DNA of 59,583 nt from an uncultured Bacilli bacterium (GCA_934085585.1 CAKOHI010000008.1:1-59583), one strand, 5' to 3'; shown: positions 34,460 to 42,672, counted from the stretch's first letter. The notes: a model not told the origin generated them from the letters alone. Program-made: numbers and translations.

Positions 34460-35659
34460 ATGTTAAAAAGAGATAAATATTTAGATCAATTAATTGAAGT
34501 AAAAGATTTAAATTTAATTAAAGTTATTACTGGTGTTAGGCGATGTGGTAAAAGTACTCTTTTGTTACAATACAAAGATTATTTATTAGAAAATGGTATT
34601 AAAGACTCAGATATATTGTATATGAGTTTTGAGAGTGCTGAATGGTATGAAATTAAGGATTATAAGGATTTATATAATTACATTAAAAGTAAATATCATA
34701 ATAGAAAAGTTTATTTATTATTAGATGAAGTACAAAATGTTGAGGATTGGGAGAAAGCTGTTAATTCTTTGTTGGTAGATATTAATTGTGATATTTATAT
34801 TACGGGTTCTAATGCTTACTTATTATCCAGTGAACTTACAACGTTACTTGCAGGTAGAGTTTATACAATTAATATGTATCCATTTTCTTTTTCTGAGTAT
34901 CTTCAAATAAATGATAACTCTAATAGTCAAGATAAATATCAATTATTTAATGATTATTTAAAATATGGTGGAATGCCAATGCTTATTAATATGAAAGATA
35001 ATGAGAGATTAAAAACAGATTATTTAGCTGATATTAAAGATGTTGTTTTAAAAAAAGACATTATTGCTAGAAATAAAATTAAAGATGTTGTATTTTTAGA
35101 TAACCTACTAAGATATATGTCCACAGTTATTGGTACATTAATAAACCCAAGTTCTATTTCTGATTTTATGAAGAAAAATGGCAGTAACATAGATAATGAG
35201 ACTGTTGATAAGTATTTAAAAATGATAGAAAATGCCTATTTTATCTATAGAGTACCAAGGTATGAATTAAAAGGTAAACAACTTCTTAAAACACAAGGAA
35301 AGTATTATTTTGTGGATAATGGATTAAAAAATGTATTAGCTGGATTTTCATCTTATGATACAGGAAGTAGTTATAAAAATATAGTTTATATGGAACTTTT
35401 ACGTAGAGGATATGAAGTTTATGTTGGAAAATATAATGATTTAGAAATTGATTTTGTGGCGGTTAGTCCAAATGAAAAGATATATTATCAAGTAACACGT
35501 AGTTTATTAAGTGAAGATGTTGAAAATAGAGAAAAGAAGTCTTTACTTGCTATAAATGATAATTATAAAAAAGTTATTTTAACAATGGATATGGCTTATA
35601 ATAAAATCATTGAAGGTATTGAAGTAAAAAATATAGTAGATTTTTTACTTGAAAGTTAA
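34460..35659 (+). CDS. AAA ATPase with C-terminal DUF4143-type domain
   Basis: A 399-residue relative of the protein at 13335-14636. Walker A is GVRRCGKSTL, Walker B YLLLDEVQN, and TGSNAYLLSSELTTLLAGR is the family's sensor region. The C-terminal end has LEIDFVAV but then YYQVTRS where the PD-(D/E)XK core would read Glu-x-Lys, so the nuclease-like triad is incomplete here. Its function is unknown. It sits right after the ribosomal cluster, at the left edge of the accessory island, and has its own palindromic control region. Confidence 0.85.
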   Translation: MLKRDKYLDQLIEVKDLNLIKVITGVRRCGKSTLLLQYKDYLLENGIKDSDILYMSFESAEWYEIKDYKDLYNYIKSKYHNRKVYLLLDEVQNVEDWEKAVNSLLVDINCDIYITGSNAYLLSSELTTLLAGRVYTINMYPFSFSEYLQINDNSNSQDKYQLFNDYLKYGGMPMLINMKDNERLKTDYLADIKDVVLKKDIIARNKIKDVVFLDNLLRYMSTVIGTLINPSSISDFMKKNGSNIDNETVDKYLKMIENAYFIYRVPRYELKGKQLLKTQGKYYFVDNGLKNVLAGFSSYDTGSSYKNIVYMELLRRGYEVYVGKYNDLEIDFVAVSPNEKIYYQVTRSLLSEDVENREKKSLLAINDNYKKVILTMDMAYNKIIEGIEVKNIVDFLLES

Positions 35660-35713
35660 TCTTTAGTATAAAATAATAAAACATTCTCATAATATAGGTG
35701 GAGGATATTAAAT

Positions 35714-35899
35714 ATGAAAGATAAAGAATGTAATTGTTGTGAAGATGCTAAATTTGGGGTAGCTTATATAGACCCTGAATCAGGCCTTTTATGTAGTAGA
35801 ATTGATACAGGTATGAAACTACCTAAAGGGAAAAAAGTTTTAGCACCGAAGATTTGTACTAAATGTGGAAATACTGAGTGGAAAACCATTGATAATTAA
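35714..35899 (+). CDS. Small Cys-rich protein, 61 aa
   Basis: I do not recognise this family. The chain has CNCCEDAKFG near the start and CTKCGNTEWK near the end, so two Cys pairs that could hold a metal. AGGTGGAGG lies close before the ATG. It sits 54 bases after the ATPase gene and may belong with it. A short hairpin GCAC-GTTAA-GTGC with four T residues (35902-35918) follows and could terminate it. Confidence 0.6.
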   Translation: MKDKECNCCEDAKFGVAYIDPESGLLCSRIDTGMKLPKGKKVLAPKICTKCGNTEWKTIDN

Positions 35900-35982
35900 A
35901 TGCACGTTAAGTGCTTTTAATTTTGCAATAAAAAAATGACCGAATGAAAATGAAAAAAATTTGTTATTATGCATGTATAGAA

Positions 35983-36186
35983 TTATTGTCTAAAGAATAA
36001 TTCTATAGATATATTTAAAGAATCTGCTATTCCTCCTAGAATAGCAATAGTAAGATGTTTGTTTCTATTTTCATTTTTTATATCAGTTATATATTGACGA
36101 GATATACCTGATCTGCAAGTTCTTGTTGGGTTAAGTTTTTTCTCTTCTATATTTTTAATATTTTTTCTTGTTATATTGTAATAATA
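35983..36186 (-). pseudogene. Decayed XRE-family regulator
   Basis: The minus strand begins NITRKNIKNI, close to the XRE gene at 14637-14843. The frame then changes: LTQQELADQ is read in one frame and ISRQYITDIKNENRNKHLTI in another, ending ILGGIADSLNISIE and a stop at 35983-35985. At least two frameshifts and no start codon make it non-functional. Like its relative it lies downstream of, and convergent with, a DUF4143-type ATPase gene. Confidence 0.65.
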
Positions 36187-36452
36187 CTCGTCAGTATGTA
36201 TATAAAGTGTTTCAATCTTAGGGGATCACCAGCCTCTATATGTATTTTCTTTAAAAATATTATAACTTTATATAGTCTAGGAGTGGCATTTGTGACTTTC
36301 TAAGTTTTTACAAGTATTTTCTGTAAATTTCTTTAAAAAGTTATAAATTAACTTAAAATTATGACTTTGTCCACGACTGAAAACACCAAAAATGCATATT
36401 TTTTTAAAAATTTGGTGTTAATTAGTTGATATATATTAAATAAAATGTTAAA
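36187..36452. other. Noncoding downstream flank of the IS110 transposase gene
   Basis: About 265 AT-rich bases with no ORF. AACACCAAA (36382-36390) pairs with TTTGGTGTT (36411-36419), a stem flanked by A and T runs that could terminate the transposase transcript. One end of the insertion sequence must lie here, but I could not fix it. Confidence 0.4.
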
Positions 36453-37658
36453 CTAATTTTGTTGTTGGGAATTATTCATGCATAATGCATAAATAATTCT
36501 TATTAGTTTAGTAGAACAGGCAGTTAAACAAGCGTAGAAATGTTTACCTTCCTGTTTTTTCTTTTGGTAATAAACATATATTGAATTTTCTTTATCACAT
36601 TTTGCTGATAAAGTAATAATATTTCGACTACAATTAAATAAAATTTTTCTAGCATATCTTTTTCCACGTTTTGAAATAGGCCCATGATAATTTATACTTT
36701 TACCTGATTGAACTATAGTTGGATCAAGTCCACAACTAGCATTAATTTGTTTTATATTATTAAATCTAGTAATGTCTTTTAATTCAGCAATTATCAAAGA
36801 TGCAGATAGTTCTCCAATGCCAAACAATGAATTAATACATTCAAAATTTTTAGTTTCTTTAGCAAGTTCAATCATTTGATTTTTAACTTCATCTTTTTGT
36901 TCAGTTAAATTAATAATAATATTGGCTAATTGTTTTAAATTATCAACATCTTTAGAATTTTTATTAACTCCTGGGTAAGAAGTACATGCATATTCTTTAA
37001 TAATATTAGCTTTTCTTTTATAGTAATTAAGATGTCTATTATTTGTATTAGCCATATTATAAGCAAGTGCATCAACTCTTTTATCTTTGATAATATAGGC
37101 ATGTGGAAATTCTTTGATAAAGTTTAATGCAGTTAAATCATATGTTTTTCCATCTTTAAAACATAATTCAAATTCTGGAAAGCATAGATGTAATAATTCT
37201 TTATAACGATTTTTATGACGAGTTAATCCTTCATTTAAGTGATAATATTGTCTAGATAATTCATTAAGCTTAGTATAAATTTCATCTTCGGTGTAATTCC
37301 TATCAGGAATACTTCCTTTCCAAAATAAATTAGTTAATTTAATGCAGTCTTGTTTATCGGTTTTTGTTTTTCTGATTGTGTTAGTAATTTCTTTACCAAT
37401 AAGAGGATTAAAGACAATAACATGATAATCATTTTCTTTAAAGAATCTTTCTGGTGATTTGTGATAAATACTAGTTGCTTCCATGACAACGGTCAAGTTA
37501 TCTTTGATATTTAGTTTGTTAATATAAGAATCTATTTTTTCAAAATATGATTTATTATGAATGTATTCAGTTGGTTCTAATAACACTTCGCCAATATCAG
37601 ATGATAACATAAACATACTTTTACCTTTAGCAACATCTAGTACTAAAACATAATTCAT
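36453..37658 (-). mobile_element. IS110-family transposase (DEDD type), intact
   Basis: A 401-residue transposase/recombinase. The N-terminal RuvC-like DEDD domain shows VLDVAKGKSMF (first Asp), VVMEATSIYH (Glu) and KTDKQDC (late Asp). The C-terminal Tnp_20 domain has GIGELSASLIIAEL and CGLDPTIVQSGKS with the catalytic Ser. Length and domain order are normal, so the protein may be active. IS110 enzymes recombine DNA guided by a bridge RNA encoded in a noncoding end. The upstream (right-hand) noncoding stretch here is long enough for one. The element lies just left of the retroelement. Confidence 0.9.
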
Positions 37659-37832
37659 ATAATACTTCCTTTCCTAGTTTGACTCTTAGTACATACCATT
37701 ATCTCATCATGCTGGTTATATGGATTCATTGACCCCACTTTCTAAGACTAGATTAATAATAAGATAAGAGACGGGCAGTCACAAAAATGGATTCAAAGAC
37801 CCCTGATATAATCTGCCCTTACTCAAACGTGA
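37659..37832 (-). ncRNA. Candidate IS110 bridge-RNA region
   Basis: This is the noncoding stretch upstream of the transposase start, where IS110-group elements encode bridge RNA. Two near-identical 17-mers lie at 37720-37736 and 37787-37803 (ATGGATTCA, then TT or AA, then GACCCC). GGGCAG (37773-37778) and CTGCCC (37813-37818) could pair to enclose the second copy in a hairpin loop. Two loops with related sequence fit a target-binding and a donor-binding loop. The assignment is by position and pattern only. Confidence 0.35.
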
Positions 37833-37864
37833 TTTTTAATCTTTCTTATAAGAAAGATTAAAAA
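37833..37864. terminator. 32-bp perfect palindrome, bidirectional terminator-like
   Basis: The sequence TTTTTAATCTTTCTTA and its exact reverse complement form a perfect 32-bp palindrome with T and A runs at its ends, so it can end transcription in both directions. It separates the insertion sequence from the first retroelement target gene. An operator or an element-end role is also possible. Confidence 0.5.
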
Positions 37865-37902
37865 ATATTCTATCATAAACTAATGATTTTTTCTTTCATT
37901 AA

Positions 37903-37931
37903 TTTACATCTTAAAGTATACATGATATAAT
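37903..37931 (+). promoter_or_regulatory. Promoter of DGR target gene 1
   Basis: TTTACA (37903-37908) and TATAAT (37926-37931), spaced 17 bases. GAAAGGAG follows just before the GTG start at 37960. Confidence 0.7.
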
Positions 37932-37959
37932 TAATAAAAATAGAGAAAGGAGTTACGAA

Positions 37960-39345
37960 GTGAATAAGAAAAAATATTTGTTCTTTTCAATATTTATAGT
38001 TATTATACTAGTTTTTATATTAATTGTATACAATAATAATTATAAAAAAGATATATATGTCGAAAAAAGCAAAGATAGTATTAAAAATAGTGATAATAGT
38101 AATAAGATTCCAGGAATGGTTAGTTTAATGATTGAAACCAAAGTTGGAACTGGAGTTTATGAAGCATCGACAAGTACAACATGGCCAACTAAAGGATATG
38201 AATTTAATACTGAAAAATCAGGTTGTGAAAATGGAGGAACACTATTATATAATGAAACTGCACAGAAAGTAGTATTAAAAACTAAACAAAGTGATAAGTG
38301 TTATGCATATTTTGATGTTGTATCACCTGATGTTACACTAGCTATAACTAATAGACCAACAACATTAACAGAAAGAAATATGGGTGCAATTAGTTGTACA
38401 AATAGTAATGCAACATATAACCAACAATATAATAGAGTGGAAATATCATCAATAGATAAGAAATATACTTCTTGTACATTAAATTATACTGATAGTACAT
38501 CAAAAGTTAATTTAGCAACATATATTACTGGATTAGCTGGAACAACGCAAGGAACTGGTAAAGTTCTAAATGAAAATGGATATAGATATGAAGGAAAGAA
38601 TCCAAATAACTATATATGGTTTAATAATGAATATTGGAGAATAATCGGAGTATTTGATAGTGCATCACATGGTCAATCAAATAAAAATTTAGTTAAAATA
38701 ATTAGAGATGAAGCTTTGGATGGAATAGCATGGGATAAATCAAATACAAACAATTGGGATACGTCAAGTTTAAAATCACTTTTAAATGGAGCATATTATA
38801 ATGCAGAAGATGGAACAAGTTCAGGATATTGCTATGGATATAGTACAACTGCTACAGCCAATTGTGATTATACAAAAAGAGGAATCCAATCAGGTTATAG
38901 AGGAATGATAGCGAGCGTAACGTGGCATCTAGGTGGATATTCAAGTAATAACGCTACTACAAGTGCATTTTATGGATATGAAAAAGGAACAACAGTGTAT
39001 AGTGGAAGACCAACAAGCACAACTGGGTATATCGGATTAATGTATCCAAGTGATTATGGATATAGTGTATTATCAAGTAGTTGTGCAAGAACAACGAATT
39101 TAGTTTCTTATAATACAGCAAAATGTGCAGGAGCAAGTTGGCTGTATGGAAAAGGAACTGAATGGACATTAACGTCTAATTCTTCGAATAGCGACAGCGT
39201 GTTCATTTTGAACAGCAACGGCTACGTCATCAACAGCGGCGCGAACTATGGGTGCGGCTCTCGTCCAGTCTTGTATCTAGATGCTTCTGTATATAAAATA
39301 GGTGGAGATGGTAGCTTAAAAAATCCGTATATTGTAGGAATGTGA
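37960..39345 (+). CDS. DGR target protein 1, membrane-anchored, C-terminal variable lectin-like domain
   Basis: A 461-residue protein. Residues about 6-27 are an uncleaved-looking membrane anchor, so the rest should face outward. Residues 50-190 form a Cys-containing region unlike target 2. From residue 197 on, the C-terminal domain is almost identical to that of target 2 (YIWFNNEYWRIIGVF, AWDKSNTNNWDTSSLKSLL). The last 60 residues contain the variable repeat and the closing GSRPVLYLDA, the form seen in C-type-lectin/FGE-like folds diversified by DGRs. What it binds is unknown. The GTG start at 37960 has a good ribosome-binding site. Confidence 0.85.
   Translation: MNKKKYLFFSIFIVIILVFILIVYNNNYKKDIYVEKSKDSIKNSDNSNKIPGMVSLMIETKVGTGVYEASTSTTWPTKGYEFNTEKSGCENGGTLLYNETAQKVVLKTKQSDKCYAYFDVVSPDVTLAITNRPTTLTERNMGAISCTNSNATYNQQYNRVEISSIDKKYTSCTLNYTDSTSKVNLATYITGLAGTTQGTGKVLNENGYRYEGKNPNNYIWFNNEYWRIIGVFDSASHGQSNKNLVKIIRDEALDGIAWDKSNTNNWDTSSLKSLLNGAYYNAEDGTSSGYCYGYSTTATANCDYTKRGIQSGYRGMIASVTWHLGGYSSNNATTSAFYGYEKGTTVYSGRPTSTTGYIGLMYPSDYGYSVLSSSCARTTNLVSYNTAKCAGASWLYGKGTEWTLTSNSSNSDSVFILNSNGYVINSGANYGCGSRPVLYLDASVYKIGGDGSLKNPYIVGM
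39172..39261 (+). repeat. DGR variable repeat 1 (VR1)
   Basis: Ninety bases, exactly 30 codons of target 1, aligned without gaps to the template repeat at 41031-41120. It differs from the TR at 11 TR adenines, almost all first or second positions of Asn codons, and at 11 non-adenine sites. It is clearly richer in G and C than the flanking gene. The match to the TR weakens beyond 39261, where the VR encodes RPVLYL. Confidence 0.9.
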
Positions 39346-39357
39346 TATGCTTAGTTA

Positions 39358-39390
39358 GTGTGTATGGCGGTGGTATTCGCCCCACGTGGG
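39358..39390 (+). other. Weak hairpin downstream of VR1
   Basis: GGCG (39366-39369) and CGCC (39378-39381) can pair, with a few further outer pairs. The counterpart after VR2 is stronger. CCCACGTGGG (39381-39390) is in addition a perfect 10-bp palindrome. Confidence 0.35.
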
Positions 39391-39398
39391 CAATATAA

Positions 39399-39632
39399 AT
39401 GTATTATTATAGAAAGGATAGTGAAAGAATATGTTTACACAAATTATATATCGAGGAAAATCCTCATGTTAAAGATTTTAAAAAAATTAATCAATATTCT
39501 AAATATAAGTTAATTGCATTACAAAAACTTGATATAAAAGAAAGAATGGATGCTTTAGTAGAAAAAGTTAAATCATTAAATGATGAACAAGCTAAAAAAG
39601 TTATGTTGGAGTTAGAAAAATGTTTAGAATAA
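39399..39632 (+). CDS. Small DGR-linked hypothetical protein, 77 aa
   Basis: A charged, probably helical protein with no membrane segment; I do not recognise it. The closing part (LVEKVKSLNDEQAKKVMLEL) looks like a coiled coil or helical hairpin. It lies between VR1 and the avd-like gene and overlaps the latter's start by 13 bases, which suggests translational coupling and a link with the retroelement. The first 25 codons may be spurious, as no good ribosome-binding site precedes 39399. Confidence 0.5.
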   Translation: MYYYRKDSERICLHKLYIEENPHVKDFKKINQYSKYKLIALQKLDIKERMDALVEKVKSLNDEQAKKVMLELEKCLE

Positions 39633-39972
39633 ATAATAATGATTTCAAAATACTTCAAAAATATAAATCATTTCTAATGAATTTAGATAATTCATTAGAA
39701 ATGATTTCCAGAAAAGATATATATTTTAAAGATAGAATTAAAAATATTTCATTAGATGTTTTAAAAGATATATTATTATGTTCTTATGATTCTGTAAAAA
39801 TGTACAGAACTAGTATCAAAGCTAATACTCTTTACTTGATTTCATGTTAGAAAGATTATTATTAAAGAAATATATAAGTGAAAAGCACTTATATAAACTA
39901 GCAAATGAGTTAGTTGAAATAAATAAAATGGTTACTGGATGGTTAAATAATAGTGAAAGTAAACTTATTTGA
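39620..39972 (+). pseudogene. avd: avd-like DGR accessory protein, frameshifted
   Basis: The first frame (39620-39850) reads MFRINNNDFK..., with KDIYFKDRIKNISLDVLKDI resembling the second helix of Avd-type four-helix bundles, but it ends in an unrelated YLISC. The -1 frame continues the family pattern from about 39832 (LLDFMLERLLLKKYISEKH, then ELVEINKMVTGWL) to a stop at 39970-39972. Joined, the two give about 117 residues, the normal Avd length. So a single frameshift near 39820-39835 splits the gene. Avd binds the RT and the TR RNA and is needed for mutagenic copying. The end overlaps the RT start at 39953. Confidence 0.7.
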
Positions 39973-41014
39973 TTTACTTGATATATATGAGACTGAAGTA
40001 AAGAAGAATGTTAGAAATAAGAAAAAAATATTTGATTTTGAAAAACATAAACTGGAATATTTAGTTGATATTAAAAATGTGTTAGAAAATAATTTATATG
40101 ATGACGGAAGATATAATATATTTCTAATATTTGAACCTAAAGTAAGAGTAATAATGGCTCAAGGGATATATGATAAAGTAATTAATCATTATGTAACTAG
40201 GTATATATTAATACCAAAACTAGAAAAATATTTAAATGATAGAAATTGTGCTACTAGAAAAGGAATGGGTACAAGTTATGCTATAAAACTATTAAAAAAT
40301 GATATTGAAAGTTTTAAAAAATATGATAAATTTTAATTTTTAAAACTTGATATTAGTAAATATTTTTATAGTTTAGACCATGAGGTGATTATTTCAATTA
40401 TTAAACAAGATTTAAATCAAGATGAATTAAATCTTGTTAAGATAATATTTGATAGCACTAATAAAAAGTATATTAATAAAAAAATAGGATATTTAGAAAA
40501 GAAATATAATGTTATATTACCAAAATATGAATATGGAAAAGACTTGGCCATTGGTAATTTATCTAGTCAATTTTTAGCAATATTATATTTAAGTAAATTA
40601 CAACATTATATTACTAATAATTTACATATTAAATTTATTAATTATATGGATGATTATATTTTAATTCATAATTCTAAAGAATACTTAAAAGATTCTTTAG
40701 AATTAATAGAAAATAAAATTAATAAAGAATATAAATTAAAATTAAATAATAAAAAAACAATTATTAGTAATTCTAGTCAAGGAATTTCATTTTTAGGATA
40801 TACATTTAGAGCGAAAAATAATATAACTATTATTAAATTAAGTTCTAATACAAAGAAAAACATAAGAAAGGGGATAAAGAGAGCAAATTATTTATATAAA
40901 AATAATATAATTAAATTTAATCAATACTTTTCAAGTATTGAATGCTTTAAAAATAATTATATATTTGTAAATAAAGATAAAGTAAAGCATTTTATCGATA
41001 GGTATAATTGGTAA
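39953..41014 (+). pseudogene. DGR reverse transcriptase with one in-frame stop
   Basis: A single reading frame of 354 codons from GTG 39953 is broken only by TAA at 40334-40336. On both sides the same frame is clearly RT: KYDKF, stop, then FLKLDISKYFYSLDHEV (motif A with its Asp), GNLSSQFLAILYL (the DGR-type SQ motif), YMDD at 40643-40654 (catalytic Asp pair) and SFLGYTFRAKNN. Without the stop this would be a full-length DGR RT that copies the TR RNA with adenine-specific errors. The stop falls before the catalytic core. A TTT-TAA context with a Tyr or Phe in relatives suggests a point change. A second start (GTG 40385) would make only a partial protein. Confidence 0.9.
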
Positions 41015-41030
41015 TTCTTTAGTAAAAAAG

Positions 41031-41120
41031 ACGCCTAATTCTTCGAACAGCAACAATGCGTTCAATTTGAACAACAATGGTAACCTGAACAACAACAATG
41101 CGAACAATGGCTATGGCTCT
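41031..41120 (+). repeat. DGR template repeat (TR)
   Basis: Ninety noncoding bases 16 bp after the RT gene, gap-free with VR1 and VR2. Read in the VR frame it is full of Asn codons (AAC and AAT make up about half of all codons), the hallmark of TRs, because adenine changes in AAY never make stops. Of the 24 positions where VR1 and VR2 differ, 23 are adenine here. Ten non-adenine positions differ from both VRs. Just 3' the TR continues toward FVRSLC and a stop rather than the RPVLYL seen in the VRs. Confidence 0.92.
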
Positions 41121-41276
41121 TTTGTGAGATCTTTATGTTAAATGTTTATTATCCTAAAGGGTGTAAAAGGGCATAAAGAACATGAATTATCCAAAGGATA
41201 ATATCCTTAAAAAGAAAATAGATACGGAATAAGTCTAAGGACTTTTCCTATAAGTCTATTAAATATTATTTTAGTT

Positions 41277-41541
41277 ATGAAAGAAAGATATTTAGTAATA
41301 AAAAAATTATATAAAGATTATGTTATTTTAATAAAAGATAAATATAATAATTATATTTCATTTGATGAAGATGAAAAAAATAATTCATTATTTTGGTATT
41401 AAAGATGTAAATGCAATTTATTTAAATAATTTAGAAATAGAAGAAAAGTTTGAATATGAAAATAACAAATATAATGAATTATATTTGAAAGTGAAAATAA
41501 TGGAAATGTTGGAGGTCTTATGCAAAAAAGAATTGGAATAG
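41277..41541 (+). pseudogene. Small frameshifted ORF between TR and target gene 2
   Basis: ATG 41277 opens MKERYLVIKKLYKDYVILIK and stops at 41400-41402. The +1 frame, open from ATG 41371, continues IIHYFGIKDVNAIYLNN and runs to a TAG at 41539-41541, overlapping the start of target gene 2. A one-base change in the seven-A run at 41374-41380 would join them into about 88 residues. I do not recognise the product. The arrangement mirrors the small ORF after VR1. The stretch 41121-41276 before it holds no ORF. Confidence 0.4.
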
Positions 41542-42659
41542 TTAGTGTTATTATAGTTTTTGTAATATTATTAATTGGAATTAATGTATTATACAATAAT
41601 TCCAATAATAAATATACATTTATACAAGATGGAATAAAATATGCAATAACTTTAGATGGAGAAAAAACAACTTCATTTCCATCTAAAGGAATGTATAAAG
41701 CACAAGTAACATGTACTGGTGCGGATGGCAGATGGGTATATGATGAATGGAAACTGGCTATAGAAAATATAACTAGTGATGATGTTACTTGTGATATTAA
41801 ATTTGAAACAATTCCAAAAACATATTTAAGTAATTATATAATTAGTTTATTGGAAAGTGAACAAGGAACTGGTAAAGTTGTAAATGAAAATGGATATAGA
41901 TATGAAGGAAAGAATCCAAATAACTATATATGGTTTAATAATGAATATTGGAGAATAATCGGAGTATTTGATAGTGCATCACATGGTCAATCAAATAAAA
42001 ATTTAGTTAAAATAATTAGAGATGAAGCTTTGGATGGAATAGCATGGGATAAATCAAATACAAACAATTGGGATACGTCAAGTTTAAAATCACTTTTAAA
42101 TGGAGCATATTATAATGCAGAAGATGGAACAAGTTCAGGATATTGCTATGGATATAGTACAACTGCTACAGCCAATTGTGATTATACAAAAAGAGGAATC
42201 CAATCAGGTTATAGAGGAATGATAGCGAGCGTAACGTGGCATCTAGGTGGATATTCAAGTAATAACGCTACTACAAGTGCATTTTATGGATATGAAAAAG
42301 GAACAACAGTGTATAGTGGAAGACCAACAAGCACAACTGGGTATATCGGATTAATGTATCCAAGTGATTATGGATATAGTGTATTATCAAGTAGTTGTGC
42401 AAGAACAACGAATTTAGGTTCTTATAATACAGCAAAATGTGCAGGAGCAAGTTGGCTGTATGGAAAAGGAACTGAATGGACATTAACGCCTGATTCTTCG
42501 AGTAGCAACCTCGTGTTCTATTTGGACGTCCTCGGCATCGTCAACTACTACAACGCGAGCAATGGGTTCGGCTCTCGTCCAGTCTTGTATCTAGATGCTT
42601 CTGTATATAAAATAGGTGGAGATGGTAGCCTAAAAAATCCGTATATTGTAGGAATGTGA
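41520..42659 (+). CDS. DGR target protein 2, membrane-anchored, C-terminal variable lectin-like domain
   Basis: A 379-residue protein with an N-terminal membrane anchor (residues about 7-25, IVSVIIVFVILLIGINVLY) and a short ectodomain unlike that of target 1. From about residue 115 it matches target 1 at a constant offset of 3314 bases with only two mismatches in 624 bases before the VR. VR2 then encodes TPDSSSSNLVFYLDVLGIV and continues to GSRPVLYLDA. ATG 41520 follows GGAGG. The ORF is intact although the neighbouring DGR enzymes are broken. Confidence 0.85.
   Translation: MQKRIGIVSVIIVFVILLIGINVLYNNSNNKYTFIQDGIKYAITLDGEKTTSFPSKGMYKAQVTCTGADGRWVYDEWKLAIENITSDDVTCDIKFETIPKTYLSNYIISLLESEQGTGKVVNENGYRYEGKNPNNYIWFNNEYWRIIGVFDSASHGQSNKNLVKIIRDEALDGIAWDKSNTNNWDTSSLKSLLNGAYYNAEDGTSSGYCYGYSTTATANCDYTKRGIQSGYRGMIASVTWHLGGYSSNNATTSAFYGYEKGTTVYSGRPTSTTGYIGLMYPSDYGYSVLSSSCARTTNLGSYNTAKCAGASWLYGKGTEWTLTPDSSSSNLVFYLDVLGIVNYYNASNGFGSRPVLYLDASVYKIGGDGSLKNPYIVGM
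42486..42575 (+). repeat. DGR variable repeat 2 (VR2)
   Basis: Thirty codons of target 2 aligned without gaps to the TR and to VR1. It differs from VR1 at 24 of 90 bases, while the flanks are nearly identical, so variation is confined to the repeat. All changed positions but one (first base of codon 2) are adenine in the TR. It shares ten non-adenine states with VR1 that the local TR lacks. Confidence 0.92.
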
Positions 42660-42672
42660 TATGCTTAGTTAG

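Noticed and set aside
38957..39169. Minus-strand ORFs repeated in both target genes (also 42271-42483)
   Set aside because: They are shadows of the duplicated coding module, duplicated only because the plus-strand sequence is, and have no ribosome-binding site.
40334..40387. Two separate RT genes
   Set aside because: The segments share one frame and the bases between them encode the motif A region, so this is one gene with a nonsense codon, not two genes.
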